Shown piece by piece: positions 1-10,265 of a DNA stretch of 64,000 nucleotides. The stretch comes from Marsupella aquatica (lineage: Eukaryota; Marchantiophyta): positions 8,494,001 to 8,558,000 of the forward strand of contig OZ316896.1 of assembly GCA_973895155.1 (NCBI GenBank), read 5' to 3'. Each line of letters starts with the position of its first letter. The stretch's first letter is position 1. Made by a program: the position numbers and the translations under genes. A model generated the notes under the pieces. That model made no database searches, was not told the origin of the DNA, and saw only the letters and a program-made list of their open reading frames with translations.

Positions 1-108
1 TTGGATTGAAAAGAATCACTTTGACCATTGGATTGAAAAGCAAAATCATAAGAACGAATCAATGGAATAGCAGAATTCCCCAATAAGAATTTCGGAGATA
101 GAATCATT

Positions 109-369
109 GTGAACCCGATTGAAGAGCATCTGGTCTACACTACATCCGCACTCTATTTTAGCTCCATGTGCACGAATTTCTCCACAGGAATGGGTGAAAT
201 GGCAGTGGAAGATGCTGTGAGTGATGAAGTGCTTGCAATCAACCAACAGGAAATGATTGTTGGGCGACAAAACAATAGGGAGAAGGACAGGCGGAAAGAG
301 ATCAAGGGGCAAAAAAATGAAAGTGACGATGATGGAAATCTAGAGCCGTTACCGACAGAGGTACTGTAG
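109..369 (+). CDS. Possible upstream exon, hypothetical
   Basis: Open 86-codon stretch with a charged C-terminal part (NREKDRRKEIKGQKNESDDD). It lies 5' of the TDBD frame on the same strand and shares its acidic low-complexity character, so it could be a 5' exon of that gene. The start codon assigned to it is GTG rather than ATG, and I cannot find a clear donor that joins it in phase. It may equally be a chance frame inside the repeat described at 327-592. Confidence 0.15.
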   Translation: MNPIEEHLVYTTSALYFSSMCTNFSTGMGEMAVEDAVSDEVLAINQQEMIVGRQNNREKDRRKEIKGQKNESDDDGNLEPLPTEVL

Positions 370-592
370 TGTGATCGAGAAGTGGAAGAGATGACTTTTG
401 GTGCATCGCTGAAGTCAGACATTCCAATGCTTGGTCAGCACATCGGAGACTTTCGCTGAAAGCAGTGGTGATGATGATGGAAACAGGAAAACCCGTTGCA
501 GACAGAGGCAGTGTTATCGATGAGAAGCGGAAGAGACGACTTTTGGTGCATAGCTGAAGTCAAACATTTTAATGCTTGATCAGCACATGGAG
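327..592 (+). repeat. Degenerate ~140-bp direct repeat, two copies
   Basis: Copy one (about 327-447) and copy two (about 468-592) share GATGATGGAAA, then GAAGNGGAAGAGA(T/C)GACTTTTGGTGCAT, GCTGAAGTCA and AATGCTTG(G/A)TCAGCACAT in the same order. Frame is not preserved between copies because several small indels separate them, so this looks like a non-coding or decayed duplication upstream of the TDBD gene. Confidence 0.7.
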
Positions 593-854
593 GCTCAGAA
601 GCAGATGAAGTCCAAGCGCTCGAGATAGTGCCGGAAATGACGATCCAGCGTCGGAAGCCAACACTCAACCGCTGCGGTTGTGGAACATAATTTAAGAATC
701 ATCCCCTCTCCTCGGGAGTTGCAATAGTTTCCACAAAAGGGCATCAATCAAAGCTCCTCTATCCAGGCTTTGTTGACGCAGGATGATGTAGGAAAGGCAA
801 CGATATAACGACGTAGACTACATTTCTCAAGATCAAGACATCGAGTCGAACGAC

Positions 855-2411
855 ATGGACAAAGAATCTATTCATGACATTAGCAGTACAAGCAGCAGTG
901 AAGGATCTAATGGCACAAAACACGAGCAGACAAGTGATTCTAGCGGAACGCAAGATCAAGATGGAGAATCGAATGACACAGAGGATGAGCAGACAAGTCA
1001 TTCTAGTGGAACACAAGATCAACATGGAGAATCTTACTTGTGTAGGGACTGTGGGTCTAGGAATATAGCGCGTAGCTGTTCAGGGATGAGCAAGGGCAGA
1101 GCAGAAAGAATCCCCATTCAGATGGGTAGTCCCCTTTCTCCTCCTGGACAATCACCCTCGCCAGAGAATCTTGAGAAAGCTGAGACATCTGAAAGGTTAG
1201 AGAAACAGGATGAGGTTCCTTTACTTGACTGGCACGCAAAAGTGGAGATCACTGAGACGGAACCAATGCTGCCTCCACAACCCATCTCTAAAGGGTTGAA
1301 ATTGAGGGTGATAGGACCAATGCCTGAAGCGGTCAACAGTGTCAAAGACGTGCTTGTAACTGGGATATTGGGAGGGTTTCGAGTCAGATACATGCGTTTT
1401 GAAAAGATATTGCTAACCGGGAATATAGCTGGCAGGAGTGGCCGCGTAGTGTGTGACTGCAACCTGTGTAAAGGAAAGACGACGGTAAGTCTTACTGATT
1501 TTGAGAGACACGCTGGAAGTACGGCTAAAAAAACTTCAAAATTCATTTACATTGACAACGGTAAGAGTCTATATGAAGTCATGGAAGCAGCTCGGACAGC
1601 TGCTGAGAATGGGAAGCCAGTGCGAAAGGCTCTACAGGTGGTGATGGGGCCAGACCCTGACAAAAGTCCTGAGAGCAGTTCTCAATCAGTGCCTCGCATA
1701 GAAGGAGATGAGGAGGAGATCACAGGTGATAGGAAGCAAAGGCCTTTGGTACCTAAAGACTATACTGCAAAGAAGACGAGAGCTATGTCAACTCCCAACC
1801 TTGCTGGTGCCTCGCCTCCTCCGCAAATTTCGCCCAGTACAACTGCAGCTGGAGAGTTGTCAAGCACCTCGTCAAATACTTCAGGTTCAAACATCCTGTC
1901 TACGACAAACAACGAGGAGGGTGGGGATAGCGACAACATCCTGTCTAAGACAAACAACGATGTGGATGGGGATAGCGACAACGAGCAGGAGAAAGATGAT
2001 GTGGTTGAGAAGATTATCTTCGATGACCCCAAACACATCTCGAATGCAGAAAGAGAAACATTTCTTTCACTACCAGTGGATAGCGAGCAGCTGTTGGCTT
2101 ATCCAATAGATTGGGATATCTATGATAACAGTAATCTGCACCTACCAATGGAGCGTCTGATTTCAGAGGAGGTTACGGAGAGAGTTGGGAGAGTGGCCTT
2201 CACTGAAGAGGATCTCATTATGCTTAATTCTCTAAGAGCAAGAATCTTAAGGAAATTCAGCAAGCATGTAACTGCAGACAAGCTGCTGAACATGTTAAAG
2301 TTTTACTTCGGCCATGATGCTTATAGCTTATTCTACGTATTGTGGCGGAATTTGATAAATGAGATTCGACTAATTGAAATCCTCGTCTCAGACTCCGAAG
2401 CACAACCTTAA
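855..2411 (+). CDS. TDBD (Tify-domain-binding-domain) protein, 5' end unresolved
   Basis: Uninterrupted 518-codon frame from the ATG at 855. Residues about 155-250 match the plant Tify domain binding domain: a GGFRVRY start, then VVCDCNLCKGKTTVSLTDFE followed by RHAGS and a conserved YIDNGKSLYEVM tail. The same domain occurs in IDM1-like PHD proteins, but no PHD finger or acetyltransferase is visible here, so nuclear regulation is only an inference from the family. The N-terminus (1-70) is a Ser/Thr/Asp-rich low-complexity tract with tandem repeats and a CxxC pair. Residues 345-380 hold a 15-residue tandem duplication around SNILS. The C-terminal ~130 residues are unrecognised. The frame stays open upstream to a TAG at 789-791, and that stretch encodes a third degenerate copy of the N-terminal repeat (QDQDIESND). 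The true start is therefore probably in an upstream exon, spliced in at the AG near 791. Confidence 0.75.
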   Translation: MDKESIHDISSTSSSEGSNGTKHEQTSDSSGTQDQDGESNDTEDEQTSHSSGTQDQHGESYLCRDCGSRNIARSCSGMSKGRAERIPIQMGSPLSPPGQSPSPENLEKAETSERLEKQDEVPLLDWHAKVEITETEPMLPPQPISKGLKLRVIGPMPEAVNSVKDVLVTGILGGFRVRYMRFEKILLTGNIAGRSGRVVCDCNLCKGKTTVSLTDFERHAGSTAKKTSKFIYIDNGKSLYEVMEAARTAAENGKPVRKALQVVMGPDPDKSPESSSQSVPRIEGDEEEITGDRKQRPLVPKDYTAKKTRAMSTPNLAGASPPPQISPSTTAAGELSSTSSNTSGSNILSTTNNEEGGDSDNILSKTNNDVDGDSDNEQEKDDVVEKIIFDDPKHISNAERETFLSLPVDSEQLLAYPIDWDIYDNSNLHLPMERLISEEVTERVGRVAFTEEDLIMLNSLRARILRKFSKHVTADKLLNMLKFYFGHDAYSLFYVLWRNLINEIRLIEILVSDSEAQP

Positions 2412-4680
2412 CCTCGTGAAGAATAATACGATATTCTCTTCCGGGATTTCTAGAGAAATGTCAGAGCAGTAAAGAAAATCAGTCTACACAACAACAACAA
2501 AAATAATTTATTACTCGGTTTGACATAACACTGCTAAGCCCACGCTGATCTTTTCGGCAATAGTTTGGGCAGAGTAACAAAGTACTCCTTGAATCAGCCT
2601 TCGCCCAACTTGAAGTCTTACTGACTTTACTGATGCTGCTAATGAGAAAATTATGCGCGGGCAGTTTTGTTTGACTAATGATCTCATTAAAGCTAAGAGA
2701 TCATCATGCGCTCTATGGTCAAATCAACTTGCTAAGGTTGAAACTTGCTACTGTGAGGTCAACATACCAGCCGACCGTCCGCTGTCTTCAGCCAATGTGA
2801 CGTTTGGTTAGTCCACAGGACTGGCTACTGGCAAAACTTACTGTCTTTGAGCATGATACAAGGTGCAGTTTGTGAATGTAATAACAGTCCCACTGTCGCG
2901 GTAAATGCCCGGCCAAAGTGATGGCTTTGGGCACTGTACTCCGAGAAAGTATTGTCCAGTGGCTGCGTTTTGCTCAAACAAGCTCTCCCGGCCTGCCCAA
3001 ACTTGCCTCTTCTCACCAGAACTGCCCGCACGGCTCACCAAATACCATGGACAGTAGGGATGCACGGATCTTGATCTCAGCAGCTGGTCCTGCTCCATCA
3101 GAATCAGAAAGTCGAGGCATTTTATGTCACTTGCATTTTACGGTCATGTTGCTGGACTCACACCGTGTGGATAGGGTCACGCCAGACTGTATGTCATCTG
3201 CCTCTTTACTGAGTCGCGTTAATTGGGAATGCTCTAATGGTTGCAACTGGCCGGTCTACTATCATCTACAGTAGCTTGAATAACTTATTCCCTCTATGAT
3301 GGCTCGTCTTTTGGCCCTATCTTGGGCTTCCTATTGTGCTCACAGGATTGGATTTCACGTGGCCACGACATAAAACATTGCAGGTGTGACAAAGTCAGCA
3401 CTTCCTCTGACTTTGTTGAGGATTTGATCTCGGATTTGAAACACTGCTTACTTATACTCTGGAATTAACGATTTGAACTTCCATACATGTTGACGAGGGT
3501 CTGATAATGTTTGCTCCCTGCATTGCAGTTGTCTATTGTTAGTTAGATGAAGACAGTACTCTGCCTGAACCTCAAACATGGACTGCAATGCAATTATGTA
3601 TTGGTAGTCAGAGAAGCGGTACTCTGGCTGGACACCCCCCGCCAACGACAACCCCCGCCAACGACAACCCCCGCCAACGACTACAGTCTGTTTTGAGCTA
3701 GCTCCTCGCTCTAAACAAATCCTTTATGAACCATTCATCGCAAACGATGCTCGTGAACTTTCATTTGTGCATGTGTGAAATCCCCGTAATCCAGTGGGTG
3801 TGTCTAAGTCGGTCAAGCCTTTCATGCATCTCAGTCTTGTGTTCCTCAAGTTTGTTCGCAGGAGCTCGTTCGACAACTTTAGACACCAATTCTCCTTATC
3901 GGTCTGAAACCCTCGTTCTCGGATTCTAGGTGTAGAAAACTACAATGTTCGGAATGAAGGCGATGAGAGGACATCTAGGCCCATCTCGCAACCAACCAAC
4001 CAAGGTAATCACAGCTGAAACATACAGCCATACCTTGTTGCAATAATGTCTATTCTACCATATTTAACTAGAAGATCATCAGTCACGTTCAATCGCAAAC
4101 TAGAAGCTCATCGGTCACGTTCAATCGCAAAAGACGCCCAGAGATTACATAATTGATAGTATCTCTTCCCCTTGAAAATCTTGACCGAAGCCTTTTGTCA
4201 TGAAAGGACATGGGAGATTGAGCGGCCTTTTGCCCCGGAACACGACATGATCGTCTGTGACTAGACAAACTTTTTGATTGAGAAGACATTTGCTACATTT
4301 ACAAACAATTGAGTCGGGTTTTCCTTTGTTTGATATACAATTGTCGGATTTGCAACTTGAGCGGGTCTCCACAGTAGTTGGGCCCCAATGACTCCATTCC
4401 GATGCAGACTTTGTCTAGATTAGGCAGATCGCTGATTGGTCTCGTGCTCCACTAGTTGGGCAAATTTAGACAAAGTCAACAGAAGCCAAAAATAATCCAT
4501 TTCCCACAAAGACTTTGGATTTTGCTTTGGAGTCCATAATTATGCATCTTTACCGGCAGTGGAGTACATTTCATTCAATCCACTCCCGTATAACCTTTCA
4601 ACACGCACAGGTGACTTTCCAAATACAGTGGACTTTCCAAATAACAGAATCTTCCTATACATCCAGCTTCCAGGCTTGGG
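2412..4680. other. Intergenic stretch with short direct repeats
   Basis: I see no supported gene. Frames of up to 118 codons occur near 2825-3274 on both strands, but none has recognisable domains or splice context. Two small repeats are clear. A 16-bp unit (CCCCCGCCAACGACAA-like) is repeated three times at about 3634-3682. A ~31-bp unit ending in CACGTTCAATCGCAAA is repeated twice at about 4070-4132. Confidence 0.6.
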
Positions 4681-4945
4681 CATTCACTATTCTTTGGAGG
4701 AGTGAGACTGTTAGGGTTAGGGCATTAGGCATTCACTATTCTTAGGAGGGGTGAGACGGTTAGCGTTAGGGCAGCTAGTCTATTCCATTGTTAGACCCCC
4801 CATAATTCTTAGGAAGGGTGAGATAGTTAGCGCTAGGGCAGCTAGTCAGATTCCATTGTTAGACCCCCCATAATTCTTAGGAAGGGTGAGATAGTTAGCG
4901 CTAGGGCAGCTAGTCAAATTCCATTGTTAGAACCCCCCTAAACAC
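4681..4945. repeat. Tandem 67-68 bp satellite, 3-4 copies
   Basis: Repeated unit with ATTCTTAGGA(A/G)GGGTGAGA then GTTAGCG(C/T)TAGGGCAGCTAG and ATTCCATTGTTAGA plus a C run. The ATTCTT anchor falls at about 4739, 4806 and 4874, giving a period of 67-68, with a shorter first copy at about 4690. The last two full copies are almost identical, so amplification is recent. GTTAGGGTTAGGG occurs only once and is not a telomere array. Confidence 0.85.
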
Positions 4946-4950
4946 TTCAC

Positions 4951-5324
4951 CTACACTCTTTATAGTATTTAGTGTCACTAACAATTAGTGTCACACACAC
5001 TAATTAGGTGTAGCCCTTGATTTTCAGCCAAGTGACACTATTAACCGTCACCCCTAATTTTGAAAATAAATTAATATATTGAAAAATATTGATAATTAGA
5101 GGTAATAATGTTATTGGTGGTAACCCTAAACTGGACCCACTCCAAAGTTTTGACTATTGTTCTTTCTATTTGTTTTAACTTAAGTGTGTGTGACACTATT
5201 TGACATGTGACCATAATTAGTGACATATCATATTAGTGTCACACACCCTAATTACCGTCACTTATCTCAAATATAACCTCACAGTAATTAGAGTGTGTGA
5301 GACTAAATATTGTAAAGAGTGTAG
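4951..5324. mobile_element. MITE-like inverted-repeat element
   Basis: An AT-rich ~374-bp block is bounded by imperfect terminal inverted repeats about 25-40 bp long. The left end reads CTACACTCTTTATAGTATTT. The reverse complement of the right end reads CTACACTCTTTACAATATTT. Both continue into related AGTGTCAC or AGTCTCACACAC sequence. The interior repeats TAGTGTCACACA and TAATTA in both orientations and has no coding capacity. This fits a non-autonomous DNA transposon. I cannot see a convincing target-site duplication, so the superfamily is undetermined. Confidence 0.7.
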
Positions 5325-8300
5325 CTCTACCAGGCTTTGCAGTTTGCCAATAGATAGGATTGCTGATAGGTTCCTCCGATCTGTGGGCCTTTTTCTTTAT
5401 GGGTTTTTTGCTGGCCTCTCCTTTTTGAGACTTTTGCCTGGGGGCCGGGGGGGGGCTATCTCCCCTTTTGGGCTCCTCTTGTTCTTGTGCAGTGTGATAT
5501 ATACTTTTCTTGCGCTAGTTATAAGACTCTTAGAAATATATTCCTAGTCAATCTAATGTCTCTAGTTTTTATGAATAGAAAATTAAGAATATAGTCTGTG
5601 TTATGCATTCTTTCTAAAGATTAATTCATAGCTCATTGTTTGTCACTTCCCAAAAACTTTTGAGGAACTAACTTGGGGTGATTAGAAACCCCTTAGAAGG
5701 ATACTTTCAATGAGCTTAATGTTGCCAAAATTCTTTGAAAATTGAAATACCTACAAATGTCCAAAGATGACTCGTTGGGAAGTTTTCTTGTCACATTTCA
5801 CTCATTGCTGTAATAATTATGTACTACGAGCCCTGTGCTTGCGTTACACGGCTAGCATGGGAGAAGTGTGCAGGGCAAGGCCGAGGCACAGACAGTGAGG
5901 TTGAGGATGCACAGGGAGGTCGCACAGGTGCTTACATTGGGTAAGCAAACTATAGCTCACAATGGAATGGATTGGATCTCTGCATCATGTTGTTTGATGT
6001 GAGCAGTAGGGTAATATTTAAAGTTGCTATATACTGTTTGATATGAGCAGAAAAGTTGGGTGTTTTCTGCAATCCATTCCTGTTTCAATATTATGTCCCA
6101 ACATTTTGGCGATCTCAAAGCATCTTCCATGCGAAGCAGCGGAGCCACAGTAGCAAAGGCGACGATCAATGCACACTGTAATTTATTGTAATTAACAACC
6201 CTCAAAGGGCCGGATTGCTCTACTCTCGTAGTCTCGTGCCTTCCCCATGCTGAAACATAATATTTACTGCTCAAAAGCTCCACCTACCTAATATTGTACA
6301 TGGCACAGATGGCGGCTTGAGATTGGTGTACCCGCTGCAACTTAATTAAAAAAGTTTCCCACCCATTCTTTCACTTTTTCAGGCCTCACCAAGTCTCCAC
6401 TATTAAGGACGAAAGCCAATCTCGAGGATAATTAATGCTAATCCGCATTAATTACCCCATCAGTGCTGCCCGCTGCCCGTATGTACTGCATCTGGATTTA
6501 TAAATACCTGGAGCGAAAGAATGTTGTCACGAATTGTGGAGAGACTCAATGGTAGCACCGTTCAGTTAGGGATCGGGAGGTCCCGGGTTCGAAACCAGTT
6601 GTGTCAAAGAATGCATTTTAACATTCACCCCAGCCAAAAAGTGGCGATCATTCACGCTACTAACATTCAAAAAAATATGTAAAAGGGCGGGCAGTAGGCG
6701 CGGGCAGGTGTGTACTGAGGCTCTTAATGAGCCTCAAGATTGCCTTTCGTCGCGAATGTCTCCACACTGATTTTGTAATCATGAATTGGATCAATGCTAC
6801 TGTACTGTTATAAAGATTTCACATTTTGAAAACAACATACACTTTGACTTCCTCCAATTCAGCTAATTCCAGGAAATCAATATACACTAACTCACTAAAA
6901 TATTTGAACTTTTGAACTTCTCTTCGATAGAAGTCTAAGCCCAGATGGAGTGCAATGCTGGTTGTAGAGCCCAGATGTACCGGAGCCAAACCTAAAAACA
7001 AATCTTGGATAGCATCATTTACAGATTTGTCCAAAAGATAACCTGTAAGTGGCTCATAAGGTATTAGACTTATACTTAAATGTAGAGGGTGGAACTCGAA
7101 AAGGTGAGGTGAGTTAGACCCTGAAAACTCAGGAGGAAAGTGTAACCGTAAAAACTATTCTGAAACGTCAACTCACTAAAAGTGAGGTTGAGTTTTGCAT
7201 CTCGATAGTGCAAGTTGAGCAAGGACAGACATGCTAAGTAATAGCAACTTCTATTGAATTGAAGCAACACTAAATCATTCAAGGCAACCTCTCCAAGCTA
7301 CTGTAAAGATTGCGCATGGTTCGCGCTAAGAACATTCAAAGAAATTTTCTAGCAAACAAAAAGAGAAAAATCAGTAGCAAATGTAGAGGATTGAGCAAAG
7401 ACCAAGCTCTGCGCAGTTGCTTCTTGAGCGAAGATCATGAGAAACAATTCCAGAGCCGCACACCGCATACATGTCCTCTCAATCATGAAGCCTCTATGAC
7501 AACACTTGCATTCTTAAAGTCTCTATGTCAGCACGTTCATTCTCAAAGCCCCTATGGCAGCACAAACAAACAAAGTTGGGGACACAAACTTAGGGTGCAT
7601 ACGACAATTGAACACACAACAGTTCATATTGAGGTGAAACTTTAACTCACCGTGTATCCGAGTTGAAATAAGGGATGATTCACTTGCTTTCTGGCACTTG
7701 ACAGAAAACTCTATTAGTCACTTAATAATTAGGTTTGTGCAGAAAACAATTAAGTAAAAAACTGGCTTCCAGCACAATCACTACGACATTCCAAAAAAGG
7801 TGGGCAGGCCCTTTTAGAAAATTGAGAGGAAGTACTATTCTAGACACGGCAGCTTGAAAAGCAATACATCAATCAGTAGAAAAGCCCCATAACCCATGTC
7901 CTTTGAAATAGGCCACAAGCACAACACATGTTTTACCAAGGGGAAAAGTAGACTAAGAAAACCTCTGGGCTGGGAAAATTATTAATGGCCATGTGAGAAG
8001 GCCCGTACTCAAGTTAAAATTATAACTTTTGGCTATATATACAAACCTTGTGACTACTATGGTTCACAATGACTATAGGTTTTGGTTTAGTAACCGTCCT
8101 GGTTTCTGCCACTCAACTGTGTAAGAAACCATCGGCTTCGAACAACAATGCAAAACATGAGAGAGACACAGACTCCATTAGAAGCTACACTGACAAGACA
8201 CTCCAAGTGGAGAAACTCCTGTTCAAGGATCCATAGCATATGAGAGTACACGTGACGAATGAAGGAAAAAATGCTCTCCCTCCAAAGTCTAAGATGTGTG

Positions 8301-9829
8301 AGCCTAAATAAGTGGATCTTATCCTAATCTAACTAAGGGTCAACTAACACTAGTAAGGCCAAACTAACTAGAAGTCGGGAACTGAGAGTCAATTCGTGAA
8401 AAGCTGGTTGTCAATTCTCCTTTACAACCTTGAGTGACAACAAGCTACTTTATCTTATTTGGCGATCGTGCGAAAAGGTGAGCCTATACTTTCATGGGTT
8501 TGTGTTGTGTTTTGCAATGTGCAATGTATTTCCACCATAGCTAATCCCTGTGAGTCATTCATACTAAACATCTTCTACTTGTCGTGTGAAAAGGAAGCAT
8601 GTGCTTTCATGGCTTTCTCTGAACTGTATCCGACATTGCTAATCCATATGAGTGTTATTCATACAAAAGATAGCCTTACTTGTGTGACAAGTGAGCACAT
8701 ACTTTCATGGCTTTTTGTTGTCTTTTGCAAGGTGTAGCTCAACCCATAAGTTTTCCATTATAGCTAATTCATGTGTCTTCCGTACGAAAGGTGGTCACCT
8801 TCTCATGTTCTCACTCTGCTAAACAAATAGCTCCGGTAGAAGAGAGAACCTCTTGAGCTTCTTGCTACTTCAATTTTCCAAGGTCGGCTTCAACTTTTGT
8901 TTTTCAGTGGCTTCTGTTTAGTTCCATTCTTTGTTGTGAGTGACTACTGCTTTAGCCAATGGTCCGTCTGTTGCTCGGGCTGTTGCTCAGTGTTTGTTGC
9001 TTCCAAAATCTATGGTTCTGAGTGCATGTTGATATTTGATTTTGAGGTTTTGCTGCAATATCTCGCCCAGTGTTGTCACAAACAGTGTGACAGAAGTCTC
9101 AGCCCTCTAACTAACAATGTGAATTAGCCTTGATAGGTGATGATTTGCTGCAGTGGTAGGCTTCTCTTTGCTTCCAATCTGTTATGTTCGTCTTTGTGTC
9201 TGCACATCTCAGTCTCTCCCTATGCGGTCATGCTTCTCTTTGCTTCCCAATGTCTTTGGTTTCCAATGTCCCAATGGAATACTTGTGTCACCTCCTAGCT
9301 TTCGAGTTGAAACCCGTGCCAACACTTTTTGAATCCATACCTGGCTCCAATACAGCTGTATTCATCAAAGCTACTTGGCCCACACCACCCCGAGCAAGTC
9401 TCCTTTTGTCAACCTCTTTGGCTTTATTTAGAAGAATCACCATTCATTTTTGTGGTTATAGAAGGATTATTCTCTCCCTGTCAGAGAATCGAACTGAATG
9501 TGCAAGAATGGGATTACCGAGTATCCCCAACTAAAGACTTGATTGGATTTAACTGAATGAATTGAATAGAATTGTATTCAGACATTCAATTAAATCATTA
9601 GGTTGGTCCATTCGTCGAAGAATTTGGATGTGCATTATTTTAATTCTTACAACAACTTCAACGCTATTGATTTTGCGGCTTCAAATCCATTGTCAAAGGA
9701 ACTTTCTTAACGTGGATACACTGGGAGGACCCCGAACGGAATATGTAAGGCGTCAATTGCAGGACCTGTTAATCACAAGCTTTGGGGATGAGGTATGTGC
9801 TTGGTGGAACCTCACAATGAAAATCCTTC
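5325..9829. other. Gene-poor intergenic stretch
   Basis: Apart from the tRNA-like segment near 6541, I find no supported gene. Open frames here (for example near 7310, 8459 and 9184) lack domains, have average composition and do not chain into spliced models. A short segment at about 9700-9792, ending in a GTATGT donor-like site after FGDE, has exon-like composition, but no partner exon was found. Confidence 0.5.
6541..6605 (+). repeat. tRNA-like head of a SINE (candidate)
   Basis: The sequence has an A-box-like CTCAATGGTAGCACCG followed 35 bp later by a perfect internal B-box-like GGTTCGAAACC, the bipartite Pol III promoter of tRNAs and tRNA-derived SINEs. No full cloverleaf with acceptor pairing can be drawn, so it is not an intact tRNA. 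The ~130 bp that follow contain an A-run near 6670, which could be the element's tail. Confidence 0.45.
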
Positions 9830-10265
9830 CTTAGTGATCCAGACCATCGATAGACCTTGAATCAGTGTCCAAAATAGTGAGTGATTCAGTGATTCAGACC
9901 ATTGATAGACATTGAATATTGTACCCACCCAAAACAGTGAGTGCTTCACCCACCCAAAACAATGAGTGATTTAGACCATTGATAGACCTTGAATGATCCG
10001 GACCATTGATAGACCTTGAATCAACATACCCAAAACAATGATCCAGACCAGACCATTGATAGACCTTGAATCAACCCACCCAAAACAGTGAGTGATTCTG
10101 ACCATTGATAGACCTTGAATGATCCAGACCTTAATAGACCTTGAATCAAGATACCCAAAACAGTGATCCAGACCATTGATTGACCTTGAATTGACGCATC
10201 CAAAAGAGTGATCCCGAGTGCTTTGCCTTTGATAAACCTTGAATCAACGCACCCAAAACTTCAGG
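9830..10265. repeat. Degenerate tandem satellite (GACCATTGATAGACCTTGAA family)
   Basis: At least eight imperfect copies of a unit built from GATCCAGACCATTGATAGAC, CTTGAATCAAC and CACCCAAAACAGTGAGTGAT. Spacing varies from about 45 to 80 bp because subunits are dropped or doubled, giving a higher-order, irregular array. A related fragment with CCTTAAATCATCCTATCCAA lies at about 11345-11395. Confidence 0.85.

Noticed and set aside
2825-3274. 118-codon plus-strand frame and overlapping minus-strand frames
   Set aside because: No domain, no splice context and competing frames on both strands of similar length.
4705-4726. GTTAGGGTTAGGG resembling telomere sequence
   Set aside because: Only two short units, part of the 68-bp satellite; not the TTTAGGG array expected at a plant telomere.
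9562-9834. 90-codon frame ending before the satellite
   Set aside because: Partly exon-like, but no partner exon, domain or conserved motif could be seen; treated as a possible gene relic only.
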